A stretch of 64,000 bases of DNA, from the NCBI RefSeq assembly GCF_014202905.1, contig NZ_JACHHY010000017.1:60039-124038 (forward strand), read 5' to 3'. The position numbers were made by a program, and so were the translations under genes. Shown piece by piece: positions 46,996-56,098 of this stretch (positions are counted from its first letter, which is position 1; each line of letters starts with the position of its first letter). The DNA comes from Chitinivorax tropicus (GTDB lineage: Bacteria; Pseudomonadota; Gammaproteobacteria; Burkholderiales; SCOH01). A model generated the notes under the pieces. It saw nothing but the letters and a program-made list of their open reading frames with translations. It did no database searches and was not told the DNA's origin.

Positions 46996-47778
46996 ATGGC
47001 TTATCCGTCACATGCCTATGCACCGAGCCGCCACGTTGTATCCGATCTGCGCGACACCCTGTTTGTCCAGACGCTGTTTGATCGCCTACCGGATATCGTC
47101 TTTTCAGTGAAAGACCTGCAGGGACGGTATGTCGCCATGAGCGAAGCATGCGTGGAACGATGTGGTTTGCAGCACAAGCACGATGCCATCGGCAAAACAG
47201 CCCATGATCTGTTCCCTCGGCACATGGCGGATCGCTATGCGGCGCAGGACAGCATTGTATTTTCCAAACACTGTCCGATCATCGACAACCTGGATCTGAC
47301 CATCTACAACGACCGCCAGCCAGGCTGGTGCTTGTCGAACAAAGAGCCCCTTTTCAATCGCGATGGGCAGTTGATCGGCTTGGTCTGTCTATCCAAGGAC
47401 TTGACTGAGTTGAGCCGCGATGGACTCATAGATGAGCGTTTTGCGGAGATGATCGACTTCATCCACGCCCATTACCATCAACCACTCTTGCTGGAAGCAT
47501 TGTCCGACCTGTCGGGCTTATCCGTCGCGCAGCTGGATCGCCGCATGAAACGGGTCTTTCAGATGAGCACCGGTCATTTTGTACGCAAAACCCGCCTGCA
47601 TGCCGCGACCTACGCCTTGGTCCACACCGATGCCTCTATTGCGGACATCGCTGTTGAATCAGGCTTTTTCGACCAAAGCGCCATGACCCGACTGCTCAAA
47701 CAGATGACTGGCATGAGCCCAAGGGAATACCGGTTGCTGATGCGTGAAAACATCATCTCGCCAACCCATGCTCAGTAA
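46996..47778 (+). CDS. PAS-domain AraC-family transcriptional regulator
   Basis: A 260-residue regulator. An N-terminal PAS domain (about 28-140: LPDIVFSVKDLQGRYVAMSEACVER, and WCLSNKEPLFNRDGQLIGLVCLSKDLTE) should sense a ligand. The C-terminal AraC domain has two helix-turn-helix units, with LEALSDLSGLSVAQLDRRMKRVF and ASIADIAVESGFFDQSAMTRLLKQMTGMSPREYR. It lies right after the collagenase terminator, so it may or may not control that gene. The ligand is unknown. It is convergent with marR. Confidence 0.9.
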   Translation: MAYPSHAYAPSRHVVSDLRDTLFVQTLFDRLPDIVFSVKDLQGRYVAMSEACVERCGLQHKHDAIGKTAHDLFPRHMADRYAAQDSIVFSKHCPIIDNLDLTIYNDRQPGWCLSNKEPLFNRDGQLIGLVCLSKDLTELSRDGLIDERFAEMIDFIHAHYHQPLLLEALSDLSGLSVAQLDRRMKRVFQMSTGHFVRKTRLHAATYALVHTDASIADIAVESGFFDQSAMTRLLKQMTGMSPREYRLLMRENIISPTHAQ

Positions 47779-47785
47779 TATGGTG

Positions 47786-48286
47786 TCAATCAAGCAGTAA
47801 CAACAGTTTTGACAGGCATTGGTTCAATTCCACTGCCTCATCAGATGACAAGCCGGCCAGGATGCGCCGCTCATTCTCGACATGCGCCTCGACAGCGCGG
47901 TTGATCAGATCAAGACCTTCGTCAGTCAACTGCACCATCATGCTGCGCGCATCTTCCTGATTCGGAAAACGGAAAACCAGGCCCCGCCCCTCCAGCCCCT
48001 TCAGTCGATGCGTCATGGTGCCAGATGTCACCATCAGCGCAGCCAACAGATCCATGGGTGCCAAGCAGTATGGCGCACCGGAACGGCGCAACGTGGCCAG
48101 TACATCGAATTCCCAGGACGACAGGCCATACTGGGCAAAAGTGCCGTCCAATTGTTTCTGCAACAATGCTGCACAGCGCCGGACTCGGCCAATCGGCCCC
48201 ATCGGGCTGACATCCAGATCAGGCCGTTCCCGATGCCACTGGGCCAGTATCCGATCAACAGCATCTCGTTTCACATTGTCAGTCAT
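47786..48286 (-). CDS. MarR-family transcriptional regulator
   Basis: A 166-residue winged-helix repressor with the MarR pattern SSWEFDVLATLRRSG, the recognition helix region ALMVTSGTMTHRLKGLEGRGLV and the wing FRFPNQEDARSMMVQLTDEG. It is divergent from a DMT transporter gene and two similar palindromes lie in between, so it probably represses both itself and the transporter. The ligand is unknown. Confidence 0.92.
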   Translation of the reverse strand: MTDNVKRDAVDRILAQWHRERPDLDVSPMGPIGRVRRCAALLQKQLDGTFAQYGLSSWEFDVLATLRRSGAPYCLAPMDLLAALMVTSGTMTHRLKGLEGRGLVFRFPNQEDARSMMVQLTDEGLDLINRAVEAHVENERRILAGLSSDEAVELNQCLSKLLLLLD

Positions 48287-48299
48287 TTTTTCTCACAAT

Positions 48300-48358
48300 T
48301 ATCTTGAGATCAAGATATCTCTTGTTATACTACCTCATATTACCTTGAATTCAAGATA
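48300..48358. promoter_or_regulatory. Two MarR-type operators and a promoter between marR and the transporter gene
   Basis: Site 1, TATCTTGA-GA-TCAAGATA (48300-48317), is a perfect palindrome with a 2-base centre. Site 2, TACCTTGA-AT-TCAAGATA (48341-48358), differs at one base. Their spacing is 41 bp, about four helical turns. A plus-strand promoter fits between them: -35 TTGAGA (48304-48309), 16-bp spacer, -10 TATACT (48326-48331). Confidence 0.78.
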
Positions 48359-48375
48359 TTTCATTGGGTGCCATC

Positions 48376-49308
48376 ATGAACTCACCTAAATGGCTGGACG
48401 TACTGATCACCAGTTTCGCCCCGATGATCTGGGGGTCAACCTACCTGGTCACCACCGAATTCCTGCCACCCAGCCGCCCCTTCACAGCAGCGTGCTTTCG
48501 AGCCCTGCCTGCCGGCCTGCTGCTGATTCTGCTCAGCAGGCACTGGCCCAAACGTGATGGTTGGAAACGGTTGGTGATCCTGTCGGCCTTGAATATCGGC
48601 ATATTCCAAGCGTGCCTGTTCATTGCAGCCTACCGCTTACCAGGCGGTCTGGCAGCCGTCATTGGTGCGATACAACCGCTGTTGGTTCTAGGGCTGGGCT
48701 GGGGGGTGGACAATCGAAAACCCTCCACCATGGCAGTTGTGGCTACCACCACCAGCATCATCGGCATGGCCGCCCTGCTGCTTTCCCCCAACACACGCTG
48801 GGATGGCTTGGGTATCGCTGCGGCTTTTTTCGGTGCAACCTGCATGGCATGTGGAACATTCCTGGCCCGGCGCTGGCATTCCGGCATGCCTATCCAGGCC
48901 TTCACCGGCTGGCAGCTTTTTTTGGGTGGCCTTATGTTGGTGCCGGTCGCCGGCTTGATGGACCCCCCCTTACCCAACCTGACCACCCAGAATGTACTTG
49001 GCTACACCTATCTTTCAATCTTTGGTGCATTGATCGCATACTTCCTGTGGTTCCGTGGCATTGCCCGTCTACCATCAGTCGCAGCTTCCTCACTCGGGCT
49101 GCTCAGTCCAGTCACAGCAGTATTGCTGGGCTGGGCCTTTCTTGAACAGGCCATGCGCGGCCAATCACTGGTCGGACTTGTCGTCGTATTGGCCAGCATC
49201 CTGTTGGTGCAGCTGTCCGCAGCGCCCAGCGCACCTTCACAAAAACGGGTCACCATCAGGACCCTGCATGTATCACCACCTGCCTCGCAGCGAGACAGGC
49301 GGGCCTAA
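48376..49308 (+). CDS. EamA/DMT-family transporter
   Basis: A 310-residue protein with about ten membrane helices and two EamA repeats, typical of exporters of amino acids or other metabolites. Features include FAPMIWGSTYLVTTEFLPP, RALPAGLLLILLSRHWP and FLWFRGIARLPSVAASSLGLLSPVTAVLLGW. I chose the ATG at 48376 (MNSPKWLDVLIT) over an upstream TTG. It is divergent from marR and under the tandem operators, so it likely exports a compound sensed by the regulator. Confidence 0.9.
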   Translation: MNSPKWLDVLITSFAPMIWGSTYLVTTEFLPPSRPFTAACFRALPAGLLLILLSRHWPKRDGWKRLVILSALNIGIFQACLFIAAYRLPGGLAAVIGAIQPLLVLGLGWGVDNRKPSTMAVVATTTSIIGMAALLLSPNTRWDGLGIAAAFFGATCMACGTFLARRWHSGMPIQAFTGWQLFLGGLMLVPVAGLMDPPLPNLTTQNVLGYTYLSIFGALIAYFLWFRGIARLPSVAASSLGLLSPVTAVLLGWAFLEQAMRGQSLVGLVVVLASILLVQLSAAPSAPSQKRVTIRTLHVSPPASQRDRRA

Positions 49309-49374
49309 TGCCACATTCACCCCATACATAAAACCAGGCAGCCATCGCTGCCATCTACAATCCGGAGATCAATT

Positions 49375-49992
49375 ATGTCGCTTTCCATCCAGTCCCTGAT
49401 CGAATCTCGCGTTTCGGTCAACCACTTTGACCCAGCACGCCCGGTAACCGATGCCGACATTCGAGAGCTGGTGCGCCTGGCTACGCGCGCACCATCTGCA
49501 TTCAATTTCCAGAACTGGAAATTCATCGCAGTCCGCACCCCAGCCGCCAAGGCGCAGCTGAAAGCCATTGCCTACGACCAGCAGAAAGTAGCCGATGCAG
49601 CGGTGACCTTTATCATCTGCGGCACACTGGAAGCCCATAAGACCCTGCCACATGCGCTACGCCCTGCGGTTGAAGCAGGCATCATGGATCAAACCGTTGC
49701 CGACACCTGGGTGGAATTTGCAACAGCAGCACACCCTGCCAATCCACAATTGCAGCGCGACGAAGCCATCCGCTCCGCATCGCTGGCCGCTATGACCCTG
49801 ATGCTGGCTGCGGAGGGCATGGGCCTGTCCAGCTGCTCAATGGTTGGCTTCGATGCAGCACAGCTTGCCGACACATTCGAACTGGCTGGTAACGAGATCC
49901 CGGTCATGTTGGTCACCGTGGGCTATGCTGCCCCCGGCAATTGGCCACAGAAGCCTCGCAGGCCGGTTGAGGAAGTGATTGCGCTGGTCTGA
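49375..49992 (+). CDS. Nitroreductase-family FMN protein
   Basis: A 205-residue protein. SLIESRVSVNHFDPARPVTDADI and the RLATRAPSAFNFQNWKFIAV stretch fit the FMN-binding nitroreductase family. It would use NAD(P)H to reduce quinones or nitro compounds. It follows the transporter by 66 bp on the same strand, so it may belong to the same MarR-controlled unit. GGAG lies upstream of the ATG. Confidence 0.88.
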   Translation: MSLSIQSLIESRVSVNHFDPARPVTDADIRELVRLATRAPSAFNFQNWKFIAVRTPAAKAQLKAIAYDQQKVADAAVTFIICGTLEAHKTLPHALRPAVEAGIMDQTVADTWVEFATAAHPANPQLQRDEAIRSASLAAMTLMLAAEGMGLSSCSMVGFDAAQLADTFELAGNEIPVMLVTVGYAAPGNWPQKPRRPVEEVIALV

Positions 49993-50092
49993 TCCAATCC
50001 GGCTGGCGTCGATCCAGATGGTTGACCTGTCGGAAATACACAGAATGGTTGGGCGCCACCTTGGCGCCCATTCCATCACCTCGCCAAACCCA

Positions 50093-51892
50093 TCAAGGTG
50101 CACTCAGCATGATGCTGGAGTCAAAACCGACGCGCAGATTGCCCCATAGGCGATTGTCGATGAACACGGGCATATCGATCTCGGTCATGATCTCGCCGGT
50201 ATCACGCAAATAGGTGTGCAGTAGGAATGGCAAGGTATTGCGTGCCGCACGCAGCCCCGCCTCATCAGAAAAAATGCGCTTGTCACGGCTGTTGACCAGA
50301 TCTGTCTCGGCGTGGCCGGTCGGTGCTTTTGAATACCAACTATTATGGCTTGGTGCATAGCCTTTGGTATCGACCAGAATCGCGAACTTCCCCCCCGGAA
50401 TCTGCCTCGCCAATTGGTCGAAATCCAACTGGAAGGCACGGGAAAAAGGCTCATCGTAAGCAGTGCGGAATTTCTGCGGCTGTGTGCCTGCAATCGGCAC
50501 ATAGCGCTGATCAAAGATATCCAGCCCATTGTTGCGCATTTCACGCATCTGGGTGGCCATTTTGTCACGGAAGCCAGCGGTGATCTGGATTGCCTTGTCG
50601 AACTCCCCCACTCCCACCACAAACCGGCCAATCAGCTCCTGAACCGCTTCAGATGCTGCGACCAGATCATGGGTCGATGTCTCGGATCGTGTCATCTGGT
50701 CTGACACTGCAACAGTCAGCTGATGGATTTCAGATACATTCCGGTTGGTTTCAGCATTACCGGCAGCAATGGCCGACATCCGTTGCGCCATCTCCTGCAG
50801 GCTGGCAGCCGCAGTTTCAAAATCACCCACCATCTTCGAGAAATGCTGCGAGGACTTACCCACCACATCCTGAGCTACTGCCGTATCCTCTCGGATCTGG
50901 CCGGTCTGCTCCAATGTCCGATTCACCTGATCCAGCATGGAATCAATGTCATTGGTAATGTCATCGGTCGCGTTACGCACCCGCTCCGCAAGCCGCCGCA
51001 CCTCGTCGGACACCACGGCGAAACCACGCCCCGCCTCCCCCGCACGGGCCGCCTCGATGGCAGCGTTCAACGCCAGCAGATTGGTCTGATCGGAAATCTC
51101 CTTGATCAACCCGACGATACTCTTGATCGAACTACTCCGCTCATTCAATGCGCCAACCGTGCTGCTGAAGCTTTCCACCTTGTCGTTGATGGTGGTGATG
51201 CGCCCCTCCAGATCCAGCAGCTCCCGATAGGAACCCTTTGCCACCACCATATTGTCATGCGTGGTGTCCGCCAGGGCTTGTGATCGCTGATTGACATAAT
51301 CGATGCGTTCGGTAGTCTCCATACTGGCCTGATAAACCGCCTGAGCCAGTTTATCCTGCGTATGGGCGCTGACATTGGTATCACGGATATTCCGCAGTGA
51401 TTTGGCCGACTCCAGTGAGATCTGTACCGTCATCCGCCGCACATTGCTGATGATGTCGCGCAGCTTGCCCAGAAAGCGGTTATGTGCCTCGGACATCTCA
51501 CGTAGCTCGTCGTAGGTCTTGACTGGGATGTCTTTTGACAAGTCACCCTCACCCGCGCCGATTTCATTGAAGATCGTGATGATTTCCCTGATCGGACGGA
51601 CGATCAGATAACGCAGATACCAGATCATGAATGTGATGAAGGCCGCTGAAATCACGGTCAGCACGAGCACCAGCCAGAATGCTTCATCCAGCACCCGATT
51701 CAGCGATTGCAGCCTATCGGCAGGCAGACCTGCTTGTTTCAAGGCTTGCGAGATATCGCCCGTCACCTGCCAGATCACCCCTAAGACCAGTAGCTGGAAC
51801 AGGACAATGAACCCAAGGCTGACCAGCTTGCGCGTCAACGTAAAGAAGATGTTACGTTCTACCCACTCATAGGTTCGCCAGAACCAGTCCAT
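50093..51892 (-). CDS. Methyl-accepting chemotaxis protein with C-terminal sensor-like domain
   Basis: A 599-residue chemoreceptor. Two membrane helices (about 18-42 and 68-95) enclose only a short periplasmic loop, so it cannot hold a standard periplasmic sensor. A HAMP domain follows, then the signalling hairpin tip [41 protein letters not shown], which is canonical. After it, residues from about 470 form a further globular domain ([55 protein letters not shown], ending [11 protein letters not shown]), probably a cytoplasmic sensor. GGAG precedes the ATG at 51892; an earlier ATG at 51943 is less likely. Confidence 0.9.
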   Translation of the reverse strand: MDWFWRTYEWVERNIFFTLTRKLVSLGFIVLFQLLVLGVIWQVTGDISQALKQAGLPADRLQSLNRVLDEAFWLVLVLTVISAAFITFMIWYLRYLIVRPIREIITIFNEIGAGEGDLSKDIPVKTYDELREMSEAHNRFLGKLRDIISNVRRMTVQISLESAKSLRNIRDTNVSAHTQDKLAQAVYQASMETTERIDYVNQRSQALADTTHDNMVVAKGSYRELLDLEGRITTINDKVESFSSTVGALNERSSSIKSIVGLIKEISDQTNLLALNAAIEAARAGEAGRGFAVVSDEVRRLAERVRNATDDITNDIDSMLDQVNRTLEQTGQIREDTAVAQDVVGKSSQHFSKMVGDFETAAASLQEMAQRMSAIAAGNAETNRNVSEIHQLTVAVSDQMTRSETSTHDLVAASEAVQELIGRFVVGVGEFDKAIQITAGFRDKMATQMREMRNNGLDIFDQRYVPIAGTQPQKFRTAYDEPFSRAFQLDFDQLARQIPGGKFAILVDTKGYAPSHNSWYSKAPTGHAETDLVNSRDKRIFSDEAGLRAARNTLPFLLHTYLRDTGEIMTEIDMPVFIDNRLWGNLRVGFDSSIMLSAP

Positions 51893-52339
51893 TGATTTAT
51901 CTCCAAAAACATCTTTAATTGAGGGAAGCGCAGCATGCATCAAGGCTGCTGATAGGTAAAACTTTATATTAGAGTTTATTGATATTCGTCAATCTGGGGG
52001 GCTGCGTGAATCTATCCAGCATTATTGCCATTTGGATAAAGATAGCCATTCACAAGACATGCCGGATGCCGTATGAAATGCAGTGATCAACCACACATTG
52101 ACAAGTTACCGGGCACAACGCCCCCCCACATGGGCAGCCGAAAATCACCAACTTCCCGCTACCACAGCCATTCCAGGCACCAACAAGGCCAGCCATCTAC
52201 CAAATTAGCCCGGATTGATCCTGTTATGTTGCAGACTCAGCCTCGCAAGATAAACCTATTCCATCCAGCCCGCTGGTAAAAATAATATGCGCATATTGCG
52301 ATTTAAAATTAAATCTGCGCGTCCGACGTGAAATGCGGA
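51893..52339. other. Intergenic region with two palindromes near 52284-52315
   Basis: No gene seen. AATATGCGCATATT (52284-52297) is a perfect palindrome followed on the minus strand by ATTTTTA. GATTTAA-AA-TTAAATC (52300-52315) lies beside it. Together they may end the transcript of the binding-protein gene at 52340. The part next to the chemoreceptor is AT-rich and probably its promoter. Confidence 0.45.
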
Positions 52340-53116
52340 CTATTTCTCATGCCAGCGCTCTTCGATTTCACGCAATTTCTGCTGAACCTCGGCTTTCTCC
52401 AGCGCCCGATTCAGATCCTCAAGCAATTGGCTGGCTCCAAGCGCCCGCTGGCTGACGCCAATCCGGAACTCTGGCCGGGTCGGGGTCAGATCCGGTAATG
52501 GCACCATCACGAAACGATCCCGTCCACCATAAGTCCGCAGCTGGGCCGTCAGCGTCGGTATATTTCCAATACAGATATCGGCCAAACCTCGATCCACCGC
52601 CCTCAGCGCATCCTGCGCACCATTCATCCACAGCAGAGGAAACTGCTGCAGATTCTGAGCACTCCATCCATCGCCACGATAGCTGGTGATCGAAAACCCC
52701 TCCAGGTCTTGCAGATGCCGGATCTGCTCAATTTCATCCAACCGCTTGTTATGGGCTGACGCCAGCAAAGCCAGCTGGATTCGATACATCGGTCGCTTGA
52801 CGAACCACGCATACTGGCGCCGCGCTTCCGTCTCGACGGTGTAGAAAATATCCGCCTCACCCGCCTCGACCAGACGTTGCGCACGCTTCCATGGATAGGT
52901 CTTGACTTCGAGTTGCATGCCGAGACTCTGCTCGACGAGGTATTCCACCTGCTCCACCAGCATGCCATTCGCCTTTTGGCGATCAGTAAAACTCAGTGGT
53001 GGGAAGTCTTCCATGAACACAGCGCGCACCACCTCCTTCCCGACAACCACAACAGGTAGCAACATGGCCAGTGAGATACAGCACAGCCAATAACCAAGTC
53101 GATGTCTTCGTAGCAT
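52340..53116 (-). CDS. Periplasmic amino-acid-type substrate-binding protein (SBP_bac_3 family)
   Basis: A 258-residue secreted protein with a signal peptide ending near VVVVGKE. VRAVFMEDFPPLSFTDRQKANGMLVEQVEYL is the usual start of family 3 binding proteins; YPWKRAQRLVEAGEADIFYTVE and the ending EEVQQKLREIEERW-like helix also fit. No permease or ATPase genes lie near it, so it may act as an orphan binding or sensing protein. It lies upstream of the chemoreceptor on the same strand, 447 bp apart. Ligand unknown. Confidence 0.82.
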   Translation of the reverse strand: MLRRHRLGYWLCCISLAMLLPVVVVGKEVVRAVFMEDFPPLSFTDRQKANGMLVEQVEYLVEQSLGMQLEVKTYPWKRAQRLVEAGEADIFYTVETEARRQYAWFVKRPMYRIQLALLASAHNKRLDEIEQIRHLQDLEGFSITSYRGDGWSAQNLQQFPLLWMNGAQDALRAVDRGLADICIGNIPTLTAQLRTYGGRDRFVMVPLPDLTPTRPEFRIGVSQRALGASQLLEDLNRALEKAEVQQKLREIEERWHEK

Positions 53117-53430
53117 GGCAGATCACACCTTACATAACGATACCTACATGATAGACGTGAACGACTTTTTCGTGTTCTTCCAAATCCTGCAAACAAGCGC
53201 ATTCATTGAGGATTTCTTTTTTTTCTTCACGCTTTCGGGGTTAATCCCAATTCAAGCAGTTGCTCGGGCAGTGTGTAATCGCGATCACATCGGCTCTTTT
53301 TGGCCTTGTCGGTGCCGTTTTTTCATTGAAAAACGGGTTGACGATGCCTGAGCCACAATATCTAAAAACTATCGCGGGCGCACCCCACACTGCCGCACGT
53401 CGAGTCATTCTATTCCAAGGAAGAGCAACC
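53117..53430. promoter_or_regulatory. Leader and promoter region of the pyruvate dehydrogenase operon
   Basis: A 314-bp divergent gap. A T-rich tract lies near 53215-53226. CCGTTTTT (53315-53322) and AAAAACGG (53329-53336) form a hairpin about 95 bp before the aceE ATG. I could not fix the promoter. Confidence 0.45.
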
Positions 53431-56085
53431 ATGGCCGAACTGCCACCCGACATCGATCCGCAAGAAACGAGCGAATGGCTCGAATCGCTCGATGCCGTCA
53501 TTGAGAACGAAGGCGAAGAACGCGCGCATTTCCTGATCGAAAAACTGATCGACGAAGCCCGTCAAAAGGGCGCGGACATCCCGTACAGTGCCAACACCCA
53601 GTATGTGAACACCATTCCGGTCGGCAAAGAGCCTGCCTTTCCCGGTGACACCACGCTGGAGCACAAGATCCGCGCCTATACCCGCTGGAACGCCATGGCC
53701 ATGGTCGTGCGCGCCAATAAGAACACCAATGTGGGCGGCCACATTGCCTCGTTTGCCTCAGCAGCCACCTTGTATGATGTCGGCTACAACCATTTCTGGC
53801 ACGCCCCCTCTGACAACCATGGCGGCGACCTGATCTTCGTCCAAGGCCACTCAGCGCCCGGCGTCTATTCTCGCGCATTCCTGCTCGGTCGCCTGAGCGA
53901 AGACCAGATGGACAGCTATCGCCAGGAAGTCGGCGGCAAGGGGCTGTCATCCTATCCGCACCCTTGGTTGATGCCGGATTTCTGGCAATTCCCGACTGTT
54001 TCGATGGGCTTGGGGCCGTTAATGGCCATCTACCAGGCACGTTTCATGAAATATCTGCAAGACCGCGGATTGGCACAGACCGATGGTCGCAAAGTCTGGG
54101 CATTCTGTGGCGATGGCGAGATGGATGAGCCCGAAAGCCTGGGTGCCATTGGTATGGCAGGCCGCGAAAAGCTCGACAATCTGGTGTTTGTGATCAACTG
54201 TAACCTGCAACGCCTGGACGGCCCGGTGCGAGGTAACGGCAAGATCATCCAAGAGCTGGAAGGCGACTTCCGTGGCGCGGGCTGGAATGTGATCAAGCTG
54301 ATCTGGGGTACCAAGTGGGATGCCCTGTTCGCCCGCGACAAGAAAGGCATTCTCGCCAAGCGCATGATGGAAGTGGTGGATGGTGAATACCAGACGCTGA
54401 AATCCAAGGACGGCGCCTATGTCCGTGAGCATTTCTTCAATACGCCTGAGCTCAAGGCACTGGTCAAGGACTGGTCAGACAAGGACATCTGGGAGCTGAA
54501 CCGTGGTGGCCACGATCCTGCCAAGATCCATGCTGCATTCAAGGCGGCAACGGATTGCAAGGGTCAACCGACCGTCATTCTGGCCAAGACCGTGAAAGGC
54601 TACGGCATGGGCCACGCTGGTGAGGCGATGAACATCACCCACCAGCAGAAGAAGATGGATATCGACGCCATCCGGCAATTCCGCGATCGTTTCGACATCC
54701 CGGTGCCTGACGACAAGCTGGAAGAAGTGCCCTACGTCAAGTTCGAAGAGGGCTCCAAAGAGCTGGAGTACATGCGCGGGCATCGCATGGCGCTGGGTGG
54801 CTATCTACCAGCGCGGCGCTGTAAGTCACATTCGCTGGAAACCCCTGCTCTGTCTACATTTGACTCGCTGTTACAGGCTTCTGGCGAAGGTCGTGAATAC
54901 TCGACCACCATGGCTTTTGTGCGCATCCTCAATACCCTGCTGAAAGACAAGGCAATCGGCAAATATGTGGTGCCGATCGTGCCGGATGAGTCCCGCACCT
55001 TCGGCATGGAAGGCATGTTCCGCCAGTTCGGCATCTGGAGCCAGGTCGGCCAGACCTATGTCCCACAGGATGCCGATCAACTGATGTTCTACAAAGAATC
55101 GAAGAACGGCCAGATCCTGCAAGAGGGTATCAACGAGGCTGGCGCGATGTGTGACTGGATTGCGGCAGGCACAAGCTACAGCACCCATGGCGTGCCGATG
55201 ATTCCGTTCTACATCTATTACTCGATGTTCGGCTTCCAGCGCGTTGGCGACCTGGCCTGGGCGGCTGGTGACATGCGCACCCGTGGCTTCCTGCTGGGCG
55301 GCACAGCAGGCCGCACCACATTGAATGGCGAGGGTCTACAGCACGAAGACGGCCATTCGCACCTGATCTCCGGCACCATCCCCAACTGTATCAGCTACGA
55401 TCCGACCTTCGGTTACGAAGTCGCTGTGATCGTTCAAGACGGCTTGCGCCGCATGTATGCCGAGCAGCAGGATGTGTATTACTACATCACCCTGATGAAC
55501 GAAAACTATGCGCATCCGGCCATGCCCGCTGGTGCGGAAGCCGGCATCATCAAGGGGATGTACGCCTTCCGCAAGGGGGGCGACGCTTCGCTGCGCGTCC
55601 AGCTGTTGGGCTCTGGCACCATCTTCAACGAAGTGATCGAGGCCGCCGCCCTGCTGAAAAATGATTGGGGTGTGGAAGCCGACCTGTGGAGCTGCCCAAG
55701 CTTCACGGAATTGGCACGTGACGGCATGGCGACCGAGCGGTGGAATCTGCTGCACCCGACCGACTCGCCGCGCGAATCCCACGTCGAGCAATGCCTCAAA
55801 GGCACACAAGGCCCGATCATCGCCGCTACTGACTATATGCGCCTGTACGCGGAACAGATCCGTGCTTATGTGCCTGGAAAATATGTGGTGCTGGGTACCG
55901 ACGGGTTTGGCCGCTCAGATACTCGCGAGCAGCTGCGCCACTTCTTTGAGGTCAACCGCTACTTCGTCACCATTGCTGCGCTCAAAGCGCTGGCGGACGA
56001 AGGCAAGCTCGATCGCGCGAAAGTACTCGAAGCCATGGTCAAATATGGCCTGAATGCCGACAAACCGGCACCTTGGACAGTTTAA
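53431..56085 (+). CDS. aceE: Pyruvate dehydrogenase E1 component AceE (homodimeric type)
   Basis: An 884-residue thiamine-diphosphate enzyme that decarboxylates pyruvate and transfers the acetyl group to E2. The N-terminus MAELPPDIDPQETSEWLESLDAVIENEG and HFWHAPSDNHGGDLIFVQGH, the ThDP motif GDGEMDEPESLGAIG, and the C-terminal FGRSDTREQLRHFFEV are all conserved. The ATG at 53431 has AAGGAAGAG upstream; the longer frame to 53260 is not homologous. It is the first gene of the operon aceE-aceF-lpdA. Confidence 0.97.
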   Translation: MAELPPDIDPQETSEWLESLDAVIENEGEERAHFLIEKLIDEARQKGADIPYSANTQYVNTIPVGKEPAFPGDTTLEHKIRAYTRWNAMAMVVRANKNTNVGGHIASFASAATLYDVGYNHFWHAPSDNHGGDLIFVQGHSAPGVYSRAFLLGRLSEDQMDSYRQEVGGKGLSSYPHPWLMPDFWQFPTVSMGLGPLMAIYQARFMKYLQDRGLAQTDGRKVWAFCGDGEMDEPESLGAIGMAGREKLDNLVFVINCNLQRLDGPVRGNGKIIQELEGDFRGAGWNVIKLIWGTKWDALFARDKKGILAKRMMEVVDGEYQTLKSKDGAYVREHFFNTPELKALVKDWSDKDIWELNRGGHDPAKIHAAFKAATDCKGQPTVILAKTVKGYGMGHAGEAMNITHQQKKMDIDAIRQFRDRFDIPVPDDKLEEVPYVKFEEGSKELEYMRGHRMALGGYLPARRCKSHSLETPALSTFDSLLQASGEGREYSTTMAFVRILNTLLKDKAIGKYVVPIVPDESRTFGMEGMFRQFGIWSQVGQTYVPQDADQLMFYKESKNGQILQEGINEAGAMCDWIAAGTSYSTHGVPMIPFYIYYSMFGFQRVGDLAWAAGDMRTRGFLLGGTAGRTTLNGEGLQHEDGHSHLISGTIPNCISYDPTFGYEVAVIVQDGLRRMYAEQQDVYYYITLMNENYAHPAMPAGAEAGIIKGMYAFRKGGDASLRVQLLGSGTIFNEVIEAAALLKNDWGVEADLWSCPSFTELARDGMATERWNLLHPTDSPRESHVEQCLKGTQGPIIAATDYMRLYAEQIRAYVPGKYVVLGTDGFGRSDTREQLRHFFEVNRYFVTIAALKALADEGKLDRAKVLEAMVKYGLNADKPAPWTV

Positions 56086-56098
56086 GGGGCAACAGGAT

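Noticed and set aside
53260..53430. N-terminal extension of AceE
   Set aside because: The extra residues do not match the family, and a good ribosome site precedes the ATG at 53431.
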